Below, one piece after another: positions 21,471 to 34,600 of a stretch of 64,000 nucleotides of DNA. Position 1 is the first letter of the stretch. Every line of letters starts with the position of its first letter. Source of the stretch: Margaritifera margaritifera (Eukaryota; Mollusca; Bivalvia; Unionida; Margaritiferidae); the NCBI GenBank assembly GCA_029931535.1, contig JAQPZY010001659.1, positions 3,106,001 through 3,170,000 of the forward strand, given 5' to 3'. The notes beneath the pieces were generated by a model. That model was not told the DNA's origin and did no database searches. It was given only the letters and a program-made list of their open reading frames with translations. The translations under genes and the position numbers were made by a program.

Positions 21471-22726
21471 TTTTTCAGACTTTGTATTTAGTTTCCTTTT
21501 AACAAACAAATTAATATTCAGCATTCTGACATTGATTTTAAGGTTACATGTGTCTCAATGCTTGTATCTGTAACATGCAAATATGAATGGACTTTATCAA
21601 TCATGGTTTGTGGAATCATCTGAAGATATCTTAAATGAGTGCCAGTTCAGCGGTCACAACTTTCGCTTTTTGAACTATAACGGCTTTAGCATAGAACAAT
21701 TTAAACATATTGGAGTTATGTAATTTAACTAAACACAGCGTATGGGGATATATTGACGGTATCTGAGACAAATTCAGTGATTTGTCGCATCAGGTTCAAG
21801 GTTAAAAGTCATGACTAATATTTCTGTATTGCATTCTAGTCGTTTGGTATGCTAACTCAAACATATAATATATATATATATATATAAGAACATATTATCC
21901 TAAACAATAAATTAAATGTTGGAGTTTTTCAAGAATATCTCATGATTTCAATATTCAACAGTTGACAAGAATTAAAAGAAAAACAAACGGACTTCGCGTG
22001 AATTCCAACAAATTCTTGTCAGTCAGTAGAGCGTCAATCTCTTTGAAGGACTCTTGTTTTGAGCTAGTACATTAAAACTCTTCAGGGCAAGCGTATGTTT
22101 ACATGGAGCAATTCTTTTCAAGCCATTTTGCCTTGGCCAGTGTATAAGGAAAGTTTGTTTGCCGCACTGTGCAAACCATCCAGTGTTGTGTACATTTGAG
22201 TGTCCTGATAAAAGTGATAAAGTCTTTGGTGACAATGATCACTAAATCTGAATCAGTATGTCGGGAATTTTTTTACACTGACCTATGACTTTAAAAACTA
22301 ACTTGCATCAGTTCCCAATCAGGAGTCCCACTGATCCAAAACTCTTCTTTTTTTTCCTTGTGTTTCTCTAAGGGGCCGTTAATAGTAAATGTTACTTTGA
22401 CTCATATATCTAGCCCTCTGACTAATCTTACCAGCAGTTTCATGTACACAGAAAATGACCTTTTGAATTTTACTAAACATAAGAGTGATCTTTTCTTAGT
22501 CAAATTTTCACATTGTGATAATTTTGTAATTTTATACTCCGTATATAGATACCAAGTTATGTAAATGTGCTCTGATTAAAAAGTAATTTTAGTGCTTTTA
22601 AATATTGATTTCAATAGAGGTTTCATCTTTTTAAAGAGATTATCTCTTTTGATTTAATCTTTCATATAGTCTCCGCTGCCCAGCTTGTATGAGAATTTGC
22701 AGATATCAGTCTGGGGAAAATACATA
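21471..22726. other. AT-rich spacer, no gene seen
   Basis: No convincing coding signal on either strand. Contains a short (AT)n tract near 21868-21886. Confidence 0.5.
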
Positions 22727-22898
22727 TATATTATTATCATAGTAATGCGATCTTGCTTGTTATATCACGTCGAGTTGTCAGCATCAGAACATGTGGATCA
22801 TTACGAGACGCGAAGCGTCGAGTCATTGTCCGGATTTTCTGATGCTGACTACAAGATGTGATCTAGCAATCAAGATCGAATTACTATGATAATGATAT
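22727..22898. mobile_element. fold-back MITE-like element
   Basis: The two ends are inverted copies over about 34 bp with a few mismatches ('attatcatagtaatgcgatc' left; 'gatcgaattactatgataat' right). The centre continues the fold: 'gtcagcatcagaa' at about 22777-22789 pairs with 'ttctgatgctgac' at about 22837-22849, around 'gacgcgaagcgtc'. Nearly the whole 172 bp can form one hairpin. No coding capacity. Flanks are AT/TA-rich, so the target duplication cannot be fixed. Confidence 0.72.
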
Positions 22899-23670
22899 TT
22901 TTGTTATATACCTATCAATTTTCAGATAATTTAATATAATCACTATACTTAACTGAAAAACAAAATAAATTGATTAACATTTCAACCTTTGTAATATGAA
23001 CTTCATCCTAAATCATGAACTGAATATTGATCAGCTGATATGCACATGAATATCGCAGTTTATGAATGAAGCGCGTGAAACAAGTCACTAATTTTCACTA
23101 CGATCACTGTTAGTAACACGAATTCTTAGACGCATGGGGGCAGCAGACCCATATGTGTGATTTACATGTATGGTGCAGTTGTCAAATTTTGCATCACGGA
23201 AGATTTCAACAGCTGAATAACTGAAAGTTTCTCTCTGAGGCCAGGCTTAAAACGGTGTGAGAGGCTCTGATGGGGACTTGGCATGAGAATGACAGCATTA
23301 TTTTTACAGTTAGTTACAACGGGATTGGACACATTATTGGAACTTGATGGTACAGATTTCTTACAGAGAATGTTATTCATTTCCTTTTGCATGCTAAGTG
23401 AGGCTTAGGCATAGATGTTCACGCTTGCAGGGAAACATCGAGGAAAAAGTAGTTCCAGCCTCGTTTGAGAGTATGGTGATACGATATCGGAAAAAGAGAA
23501 TATCGTTTTCCGACTTCTAGGAAATGACGGTAAAATTCTGACTCTTTCTTAAGTAACAAATTGATAGGTGTATAATAAAGTAAAAGATGTGTCCCCTTGC
23601 AGATTATTTACGTCAAACGGATATGTTGTGATCTCATCCCTTGAGTAAGCCTAAGTATTGACATCTGCAA

Positions 23671-23688
23671 CATTATGACGTCATAATG
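23671..23688. promoter_or_regulatory. perfect 18-bp palindrome with CRE core
   Basis: 'cattatgacgtcataatg' reads the same on both strands and contains TGACGTCA, the consensus CREB/ATF site. A half-site-like 'attacgtca' follows at 23694-23702. No gene start was identified beside it, so its use is unknown. Confidence 0.4.
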
Positions 23689-24402
23689 TGTACATTACGT
23701 CACAATTACGCAAGGCAAATCAACAACTAAAGTGATCTTACAACATTCATCCTGTCTGATATCAATTTTAGTTTTGTTTACCGTAAAGAGGTGAATTTAC
23801 ATTCTTTATTGTTATTATCAAATTAAAGTTTCCTTTGTTAACACTCACAGCGCCGTGTAGCGCCCCAATTTCGTTCCACTGTGGTTTGCCTTTCCTTTCC
23901 AGGCTAATATTTAAACAGTTTGTTCGTACTGAATTTAATTGTATAAGTACAACATGAATTCCATGGTACGGTACAATGAAACCTGTCTATCAAGGATAGT
24001 CATGGGAAAACACATTGGTCAGCTGAGTCTGAAAATGGTAATGAGGTTCAGGGAATAAGAGAATATTGTCCTTTTTTTATTATGTGTCATTTATATTGAG
24101 GTGTCTTTTAAAGAAGGATTCACTCTACGTTATATCTTTATAATCAGAAATTTACAATTGAATGTAAGCTCATTAAGTGGCAACATTGCTAGAAGGAAGG
24201 GATTAATTGATATGTAGACTCAATTGGTCAAAGTTGTCCTCTAGAGCATCACTTTCTTTGATACATTGTCCTTATTCGTTACTCTCTCCTGCTATTACAT
24301 CCCCACGTGTATGCACCCCTAGACATATAAAATTATGGACAATGTCATCATACAGTATAAATCGTCCTGAATCTCTATACTATCAGTATATGTTTGCTAA
24401 CA

Positions 24403-24530
24403 TCATCATCATTCTTGTCGTCATCATCATCATTACCACCACCACCAGGATCATCATCACCACCACCACCACCACAATCATCATCACCACCACCAAAACC
24501 ATCATTATCATCGTTTACATCATCATCTTC
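24403..24530. repeat. (CAT)/(CAC) trinucleotide tract
   Basis: Imperfect run of cat/cac/cca triplets. Open frames through it give only Thr/Ile or Ser/Pro runs and are not taken as genes. Confidence 0.85.
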
Positions 24531-25943
24531 ACTAAAATATTTTATTGGAAGAAAAAGTTGCTGTTTGTTTACATTTTACCCTGTTTTATATAAATGTAAA
24601 TAAGTAAATGCATGCAAAATATTTATTTTTGAACAAGCTGGGAAGCGATCTCTAAGAGAAAATACGAAAGTCAAGCGTTAATTTTTGTTTCTCCAATTTT
24701 TATTATATTTCACTTATATGCTTAAGATGTAAAACTACATCACCAACAGATCTACCCGACAAGTTTTTTTTTCATACCCTGAACAAAGAATGAATGAAAT
24801 CGCTTTTGTTAAGTATAGACATAATTCATTTCAGATCACTTTTTAAATGTGACTTACTAATACTACTACATCTTATATATACAAGCTCAATGATTTATAA
24901 TATCTCAAGAACAAAAACAACAGAAATATGAAAATTATTATACAATTAATATATTGCACTCTAATTTAAGATTTGTCAACACAGTTTTAAGTAACAATTT
25001 ACACAAATAATGTTTGATAAATGAAACTCTACAAGATATTGCATATACGACAAAACACTAAAGGTATATTTGGCAAATTCACACGAAACCTAAGTTCCTG
25101 ATTTGGTAGTTGAATTAATGGCTGGACAAGAGGCTAATTAGTGCCTATTTAAGTGTCACTACTTGTAAGCTAAATGAGGGATCCATTTGATAGAAACCAA
25201 TGCCCACGAGTTTCTCTGTAGCCCTTCATTAGCGGTTTAGTAGTGTAGTTCTTATGAAATAAAATACACAGACAAACAGGAGCTTGTGGTAAAAAAAAAT
25301 TCTTTAAATATGGACATATTTTTATTAATTTACGTGAATTAAATCGCCAAAGATATATCATTATTTACTCAGCAATCTTGATGATTTTAAAGTAAAAAAA
25401 ATAACTATAAAAATACTTAAAATAATTAATCGCAGAAACCTATGTATTTCTGTAACCTTTATAAAATGAGAGAATTAAAAATGAAATGTTATACCATAAA
25501 CAACACTTAGCAAAAAGAGCTCATGATTCGTGTGTGGCTGTGTGCTGTCTGAAATAGTATCGCCAGCTAAATTAAAGAATGAAATGAAGATGCTCCAAAT
25601 AAGACAAATATCAAAATAGGTGTCCCATATAATTTTTATGACCAATATTCTCTCGTATGTGATACGTCAAACTGTTGGTACAAGACAGCAATTGAGGCAC
25701 TTCAAATGTGCTTTGGTGATGATTCCTTCTTACGCTTATTAAACATCGGAAGAACAAAATGTTACCCTCTGCAATCTGCAACCATTGCTTGTACTGATTT
25801 CAAAGATGTTGTATTTGAGTCAAATTTAAAATACCAATCTTACTTTACTCTAAATCATAAACGCGACTAACATCTTGGTCGAGAATCCCCTTCTGGCTTC
25901 ATTCAATGTTTATATACACAAATTTTAATTGAGCACTACCAAG

Positions 25944-26008
<65 letters not shown>
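25944..26008. repeat. (CT)n microsatellite
   Basis: CT repeat with two small interruptions, about 250 bp downstream of the polyadenylation signal of the BCAP-like gene. Confidence 0.95.
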
Positions 26009-26010
<2 letters not shown>

Positions 26011-26260
26011 TAAAACATGCAGGCGTCTGTGCATACTTACTGGCCATCTTCAAAGTTTTCATATTGTGTAAATTACATAATTCATTTATATACACAGTTA
26101 ATGAGCACTTTGATTTTGTAAAATCCGTGAATCCAAGGCACCCCAACTTTGGCTCTGTAATATGTCTGGGGCAATTTATAAAGGTATTAATTTTACCGAA
26201 TTTATCTTTAATCAAGACAAATATTTATTGTTTGTTTTAGACATGAAAGTTGTCACAGAT

Positions 26261-26266
26261 TTTATT
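26261..26266 (-). terminator. polyadenylation signal of the BCAP-like gene
   Basis: Minus-strand AATAAA 132 bp past the TAG stop of the terminal exon (26399-26401). It is the first canonical signal after the stop. Confidence 0.65.
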
Positions 26267-26398
26267 TGAATTATGATGTCCTGATCATGTCAATATGTAC
26301 AAAGTTTTATAACAGGATAAAATAACCACCAGATGTGGAGGTATTTTTTTTTAAATGCGACTACTGCCTTTTCACAGAAATCCTCATAACGGTTTTGT

Positions 26399-26699
26399 CT
26401 ATAATCTTGTTTCCTCTCGGTGCTTTGGTTCCGCGCATTGACTGGCATGCTGAGATGGCGGCCGCAATTCTTGCTGACAAAAGACAGAATCTAGATCAGC
26501 ACCATCCAGCAGCATTGTCATCCTATCTGTGTAACCCTGTTTCAATAAAACAAATGCAATATTGATAAGAAAAGTTATTATAGAAAGTGGAACAGTATGA
26601 AGGTAGTAAAATACCCAACGTTGAGATAATACATAGTGTTTGCGTAAACTTAAAACTGTTCCATTTAAATCTTCATAAAACCCACCGAAGGCAGTTTGA

Positions 26700-26758
<59 letters not shown>

Positions 26759-28029
26759 GATAATCTGGTTATTCTAATTACAAAAGATCTATCATAGAAA
26801 ATTCCACCATAAATCTATCGGTGACTACCCAGATCTGCGAATGTTTCCAGGGTCCCTTTTCTGTTTTACTGGAACAGACCTTAGCATTTCTTAAGATTTC
26901 GGTCTGAAACATTTTTTTTCAAAGTATTCATTTTCTAAAGCAGAGGCGAAAAGCTAATTTACTACATCTTTTAGGTTTATGAAAAGTGTATGTCCTCAAT
27001 GGCCTTGCATCAAGAAAGCATGACATAAATGTTCATTTTTACATAGTTTACTTTGTGGCTGTGGAGGAATTTGTCGTTTGTCACATAATGGTAGCCATAA
27101 GACAAAATAATTCTAGTTCTATCGTCGTTTTCTACAGTTCTATTCCATGACCTTTATAGTCGACAAAATATTAACACAACTTCATGTCCCTCTCCCCCAC
27201 ATCTTCTTGATATCCCTCTCCCCACATCTTCTTGATGTCCCAGTCCCCACCTCTTTTTCGTGTGCTATTAAAAAATGCATAATGCATATTTTATATTGAT
27301 TTTATTTTTCGTAATTATTTGTTATCTGCGACGGTGCTATATCTGTTTATGAAGGAATGTATCTATGAAATAGCAGAAGATGAGACATTATTTGCTGGTT
27401 TTGTTGCTCCATTGTATTGGAGCTCTCTTTATGGTCTTTGCAGGTTTACATGACCCTCGTGGATACCATTTTGACATTTGACTTTGGGTGATATCTAATT
27501 TCAACCAACTAGATGAATTAAAAACAGTAGTTAAATCTCTTTTTTGTGGACTTCAGGATTGACCATTCAATTATTTGGAGGGTGGGGGTCTGTTATTTTC
27601 CTTGGAGCTGAAATGGTTTGTTTGTACAATAATTATCAGGGGAGTTATTTATGGGGTCATATAGGCAGACAAGTGGAGCTAAAGAGGTGCAGAGTTTGAA
27701 CAAATATAAATAAATCCCAGCAACCCCCCCCCCCCAAGATAAAATGGTCAGTGCCTAAAAAAAAGTACATGACTCACCGTCAACCTTGGGCTGGATGTTG
27801 ATCCACTGCTTATTCCTACATATGAAAGAACAATTAAATCAGTTATACTGTCAATGGGAAGTTCTTTATTAGTAATATTCTTTCACTCTGCTTTGTATTA
27901 TATTTCTTTTTATTCAAGTGTAACGCATATATTATTTATAAGAGAGCAGATGCCCACAGCTAGATGTGGAATGTGATAAAGGAAACGAAATACAATGGTC
28001 TTTGGACCTGAGAACCCGCAGATGCGAAG

Positions 28030-28119
<90 letters not shown>

Positions 28120-31001
28120 TGTTTTTTCAGAACAGTTTCTTTTTAATTGACAATGATACCAAGAGATTTTAAAAACTCTTCACGCATATAACAAACCAAC
28201 TCCTTCGTATGCACAGATACCATGGTTTCCTTAGATCCATATATCCTCCAGTTAGTCATAATGTATGATCATATCTTAAGTGTGTTTCTAAGATTAATCA
28301 TTGATGGCATGCTTTAAGTGAACTTCTTAGAAAGTTTGCAAAAATAAAATTGCACACATAGTCACATATTTAGTATTTACTTAACCATCATGTAACTTGC
28401 ATCTAAATATAAATATATATATACATGTAAGACTTGATTATTGCCTAATGTACACCATCGTTAAATACTGTTTAAATAAAAAAAGAAAAAAAGCTACCTG
28501 ACTCTGCGCTAATAACACGCCCGTCATTGAGCCTCTTCGCACGGGGGACCTGTAGAATGCGTCAAAGATATGTTGTCAACAAAATCTAATGTAAAAACTA
28601 GCTAGTCATATTGTTTTGAATCATCTTTATAATGTCTGAAGTTATTGTTTTTTTCAAAGCGTTCATTGCACCAAACACTATATTGTCTCTATTCCTTCAT
28701 AAATAGTTTTAAAGTGTAAGATTACCTTCCAAACAATCTTCGAACGAAACAAAAAATCATAAACCATTGTTTCTTCTTTTATTTGGTTCCTTAAGCTAAA
28801 ATCAAAAGATATAAAGTATCGCGAAATTGTACTAACTAAGTATATGACGCAAAATTGTACTAACTAAGAATATGACACAACTGAGTATATGACACAAAAT
28901 TGTACTAACTGAGTATATGACGCAAATTGCATGCTGTTCTTGTATTGTCCAAATCAGGTTCTTTATTTCCATTTCATTCCCATTACTAATAAAGAAGCAA
29001 AATATGTGACTGTTGCAATTCAGATACAAATTGCCCAATCTAAAAGTATCTTTGACCTTTCTTCGCCTAAAGATAGAAAGAATACTACTGCTTAAGGAGA
29101 AATGAGATTTATTTACAAACTGTGACTTGAATTGTTGTATCGTTTTCATCACCTATCAGTAGACTGGATGTAGACTGATGAGGCTGACTTGTTTTTACCA
29201 AAAACACGTACATCGCACCAGTGATTAGTGAATGAATGCCCTGCTATGTTAGCCGTAGCGTGAGTTACTTAAAAGATTAATTTATAACTGGGAAAATCTT
29301 AGATACAATCTGCATTCCATAAATTATGGCTCTTTATTCTTTTATCTTGATTTCAAGCAAAAGCATAGACACCGAATCACTGGCACATTTATCAAGAGCA
29401 ATCCGGTCTACTCTATACTCTCAGATCGCTAAGATTCTGATAAGATTCTGAGAAGAGAGTGAAATACGTACTATGTCACCCTCAGTGCTGCTGTTGCTGC
29501 TGCTCCGTAAGCTGTCAGGTGGCCTCTCTGTTAGAATGGATTTACTGCTGTGACCTATAGGCAAACAAGATCGGTATCCTCTATTTGTGATATCATTTTA
29601 TCTGCGTATCGTAAACTTGGGCTCAAATGGCCGTATTTAAAAGCGGATGTCAATATTTTGGTACATATTGAACCACAAATATCGATAAGTCCTTTCTAAA
29701 TTGAGAGGTCAAGGTCATCTTACTACATGCCTATAATAAACGTTTCTGTTCAAAATAGCCAAAGAAAATATGTGGAACAAAATGCAACGTAAGTGTAAGA
29801 AATTTAGTGTCTGAATTAGTTCTGTTTGACGCAGTTAACGCCTGGATTGTCCATCTCGTACTTCTCATTAAACTTGTTGAAGGAAAATGGTACAGTATAG
29901 ATCAAGAATAATAAACTGTGACATTCAATCACACCATCATATTAATTCTAGTAATACATATTTTTTTAGAATAAAACAATTAAATTTTTCACAATGTGTA
30001 GGAATTCAGAAATAACTTTGGAAGGTTTTCAAAGTAAATATAAAAAGTCTATTACCTGGAGTTCTTCTGTGCAATGTTTGGGCTTCACCATTATAGGACT
30101 CCCGTCTACTTTTTTCCTGTTTTTAAATTAATGAACATTCCAATCAAGCTCTTTATGTTCTACATGAAGGCGGATATCCTTATTATTTTGGCAAATTTCC
30201 ATTTCTGACAATTCTTCTTGTCAATATTACCTACTAATTTGATGTCCACATTTTTACTTTCCATTTCGGAAGATGAATTAATATGCATTATATTACAAAG
30301 ATAAAAAAAAATCAAAGAATAAGGGAAAAAAACAGTCTTCAGAATTAGGTATCGCTTACAGTATGATATATTGACTTACTCTGCTAACAAGGTACTGACA
30401 AACAATCGCCAATTGTGATGTTAAATTGGATTGCGTATTCAATTTCATATATAGGTAAACTCCCCAAAGTATCTCCATGGAACAAAAAACCCTTGTTAAA
30501 ATTGCTTGCATTGATATTTTTCATACGCTTTTATAGTGAGAAATTTACTGTATACAATTTGCCTTACCTTTTGTTCTTTTGAAGGACTTGAAGCGAAGTC
30601 ACAAGCACTTCCTGCTAAGAAAAAAAAAATAATATAATAAACCCGTGACTCCTTTGCTCAAAAGTTCAGTAAGTAATTTCGGTTTTATATAGTAGAGAAG
30701 AAAAGTTTAGACGCATCGTAAAATAATGTGTTAAGAAATTTAAGTTGCTAATTGATATGGATACCAATCGATAAATTACTTGTATCGCTGTTAGAGTTTT
30801 AAACTCATTACAAGTATCATGGTATGATACACATGTTGTTATTAACAATGATGAACTGTTTGCAATTATTCTTTGTTTAGGCAAAAATCAAAAGTCATCA
30901 GAAAGTATTATAGGTCATAATAAATAAAGAACTTGTACCTTTCGCAGATTCAGGGAATGGTGAAGCAACCGGCAGATAGTCGTCCTTGTCTTTACTATCA
31001 G
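26399..31001 (-). CDS. BCAP-like gene, Ser-rich C-terminal tail exons (seven)
   Basis: Exons 31001-30939 (D-S-K-D-K-D-D-Y-L-P-V), 30611-30568 (F-A-S-S-P-S-K-E), 30116-30056 (E-S-Y-N-G-E-A-Q), 29554-29472 (R-S-S-S-N-S-S-T-E-G), 28549-28498 (A-K-R-L-N-D-G-R), 27815-27778 (S-S-G-S-T-S-S-P-R) and 26536-26399 (terminal, ending R-E-E-T-R-L, TAG). All junctions are GT-AG and phase-consistent. The tail is low in hydrophobics, rich in Ser/Arg/Pro and probably disordered, with many candidate phosphorylation sites. Short exons of 38-83 nt are typical of such tails. Confidence 0.78.
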
Positions 31002-31613
31002 CTGTTGAAAACAAAATTTAAAAGTCTGCAATATCATGACCTGTATTTTTTCATTTTCTTACCAATAATCTGGGAAATAGAGAATTCACAGTACCGTCTA
31101 TACTCGCGTATAAACTGAGTCCAAATGCAAACAACATAGACCCTTATCTGCCGGCGCATAAGGCGCCTGCAGATCAGGGTCTATGTTGTTTGTTCTACTG
31201 ATTAGTCCTTACAAACTGCATAGACCCAGATCTGCCGGCGCATTATGCGACGGCAGATCTGGGTCTGTGCAGTTTGCAGTTGGTATTGGATTATACGCGA
31301 GTGTCAACGGTAGATTAGAAACGAACTTCATGGACAATTTGTTTATGATTTGCAACTTTTTTAAGGGGTAAGACTATAATTGTAAAAGTTATTTTTGATC
31401 AGTGCTTTATTTACGGCAATTGCTTTACTGCATGGTATAGTGATAGTTTTCAGACACTGATTCTCAGCAGATTATTGGATAGGAGATATATGTGGAAAAA
31501 AGTGAATATGTCCATGTCAAGGTTGATCTATAGAAACAGGAAGTCGGTAATATATGCAAACTTTATTATAAAGTAATAGATAATATATTCATTGTGATTA
31601 CCAGTTGACTTAA

Positions 31614-31696
<83 letters not shown>

Positions 31697-34600
31697 GGTG
31701 TGGTTACAAGGTGTAAGTCATATAACCTTTATCTACTTGAGTAAGGATAGATTTGGTCTATCTAGTCAACCAAAAGCAATGAAATAGCCATCCTCAGTAT
31801 CACTTTGCACCAGAACATTTGTATACATACTGAGAGGCATAAGCAATTGATCATGTTACAAGGCATGACTACGCTAATCAAGGGAATTGTTCTGTGCCAT
31901 AATGAATACTTTGAGAGTTTTGAAAAAGACATATGATATTAGACTGACTGCACTCAGACTCTCTGATGGTTTAAAGACCTTTTTATAGGAAAAATGCAAG
32001 TAATTGATGTTTGGTGAACAATTACCTGCTTTTATTTCTTGCATTTTAAACTCTATCAGTAGGTGATAATTTTTTTCTGTCCATCCACTGATCTAACTGT
32101 ATGCATTCAACCTTCACATTTTTTCTACCATTTACTGTGTTTAGTCTGCATGTGTGTTTATATATATATATAAAACAGAATCTATGAAGTTAATAGATAT
32201 CTGAGAACACAGAGTGTCAAATTCTTACCATGTTGTCTCACAAGTTCCTGCAAAAGAAAAAAGACGGTGGGTCATTCCATCTAAATCTTACAACTTCTCA
32301 TTGTAACGGACTTTGAATCTTATTAAGGAAATCATGAAAAATGTAACGTACTCAATGGGACAAGTAATTACAAGATTTGCTTTAACAGGTTAAAAATATA
32401 ATATTTCATGAATGAGCTGTGTTTGTTGGGTTAGAATAGTGACACTTTACAAATGATGATACATGTAATCTTTGATATGTTATCTGCTGGGTACCACTTG
32501 GATCATAAAAGAAAAATAGTTTCAACTAAATAATGTTTGCCAAGAAAACAGGCTTTTAATGTGGTTTATCAATACCATCAATTACGAAGTGTATCCTTTA
32601 ATGGATCTTTTGATTCATACATATTACTAACAACGTCATATATTACCGAGGCCAGGGGTTGAAATCCATTCTGTTTGGCGATTTCATGCGGAAGAAGATT
32701 GTTCTTATTTTTGATCCTCATTGCTTGCCGACCACCTGGGAGAGCGATTAACTCTCGGCAGAATTCAACCAAGCCAAATTTGGCGCCAAAATGGAGTAAT
32801 GTTGGTAGTTCACTCTTCGACACGGTTTCTGTCATAAATAAAGAACAAAAATAAATTATAATAGTTGCATGGATTTCTCACTAAATGCTATCTAATTGTA
32901 TGCAAAATCCCAATAATTCTTAGTTAGACCAAGCTTCTTATAAAACGTCTTTAAAACTTGTTTTGATTACAAAGGTATGTCAAAAATAGAGACATAAAAG
33001 AATTAAAAAATGAAGATAATGGATAAGTTTTTCACGATTGACAGGCGCCACTGTTAAACTTAGTACGAAGTTAGAATTGATAAATTAGTGAATCTCACGT
33101 TTTACTTGGTGTTACTTATGAAAAAAAAGCCTATATATTTTATTTTTTATATTTATTTAGAGAAAATGAAAATAAAGAGTGTAACCTCCAAACTTGTTCC
33201 AGTCAAATGTTGAGAAGAGACTGCTCAGAGCTGAACTGGGGTAGTTGCAGAGCAGGTCCAGTAACTCTCGGTCGAGATCTTCCCTGGTGACCTCACAGCG
33301 CAGTGACTGACACAGCAGCTGGATTGTGTTAGTGACGTCATGCAGAAGGTGCTCTAGTTGCGCCATTTTGGACTCTACGTGCAATTTGACTCTCCCATAA
33401 CTTGACTTATTCACGAAAACCTCAATTTTCTTCATTCCTGGGACCGTGTCTAGGGTGAAACAAAAGTCTGATGATAAGAATCCATCTACTCTCATGATAG
33501 AGAAAGAAATTTCATGGTATACTCTTTTGAGACACGTTTGCGCACAGAAGAAATAACAGGACTAATTTTTAAAGGAGGAATGCCACAAACGTACATATAT
33601 ATAAACGGCATTTCGCTTTCCCTTCATGAGCATGCTGAATGAATTGATATGAGACGACTTAAGTCTGAATAGTTGTAGCACTGTTAGTACGACATTTCTC
33701 GCTTCAAATTTATTACTCAGACGAAATTAACATCTTGAATAAGCTATTCACCGAGCTATATTTCTTGTGCTGAGCAAGCTTTTTTTACCTCCAAGATTAA
33801 AGCTATAGGTCATGGAATTCAATCTTTGTGTATCCAGTGTCAGACTGCCGCCTTCCTGAATGACCTTGACCTTTACCTCTTCATCATCGTCAACCGGCCT
33901 GGCGAACAACAAGGAGATCGACTGCTGGAGCTTTAAAAAAAAGACATACAAAACTAGTGACCTGAAAATTTTCCATCTTTTGTACAATTCTGATTTAAAA
34001 AGAAGACATTGTTTTTTGGTTGTGCTATATGTATTTACTAACACAAAATTCCCAGTTTTTTATTGCTTCTACTTTGGTTGGGATAGGAAGAGAAGAATAA
34101 GTTATATGCATGACTAATTATAAGGGTATACACTTTTATGTGAATGACTAATTTAAAGGGTATAGGTTTTTATGTGAATGGCTAATTACAGGGGTATAAA
34201 ACTCTATAATCACAGTATGGAAAAAGTACACGAAGAATTTTAGTACCTTGCAGACTTCTCCAGGCCACAGTTGAAAATTCTGAAGTCTCGGGGTCATTGG
34301 AACATCTTCTACTCCCTCTGACTTCTCCACAAGTGACATGATGTTCAGTTTTAGATTCGTAAAGTCATCATGAGAACAAAAGTTAATATATGTCCAATGC
34401 AAAAATCCTTTAAGGTTGTCTGAAATGATCTTTGAAATTTGTGATTTACTCTTGTCTATACAATGGCAAAGAAGTATGGAAAATTTAGGGTTTGGAAACA
34501 GTGTGTCCAGTTTTGGGTGATTTCCTGCTGCAATAGCGTCTAACAGTTGTGGCGTAAGCAACAAGATCGACACCCCACTCTCGTAAATATCCGTCATATT

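Larger units (their letters stand above)
22899..25943. other. AT-rich spacer, no gene seen
   Basis: Contains a CRE-like palindrome (23671-23688) and a CAT/CAC trinucleotide tract (about 24403-24530). Remaining short frames are low-complexity or unrecognisable. Confidence 0.5.

Noticed and set aside
24207..24593. Thr/Ile-rich 128-codon frame
   Set aside because: Mostly cat/cac triplet repeat; no splice or domain evidence.
28034..28116. Ile-Tyr-rich frames through (AT)n tracts here and at 34.8, 39.1, 58.5 and 62.3 kb
   Set aside because: Low-complexity translation of dinucleotide repeats.
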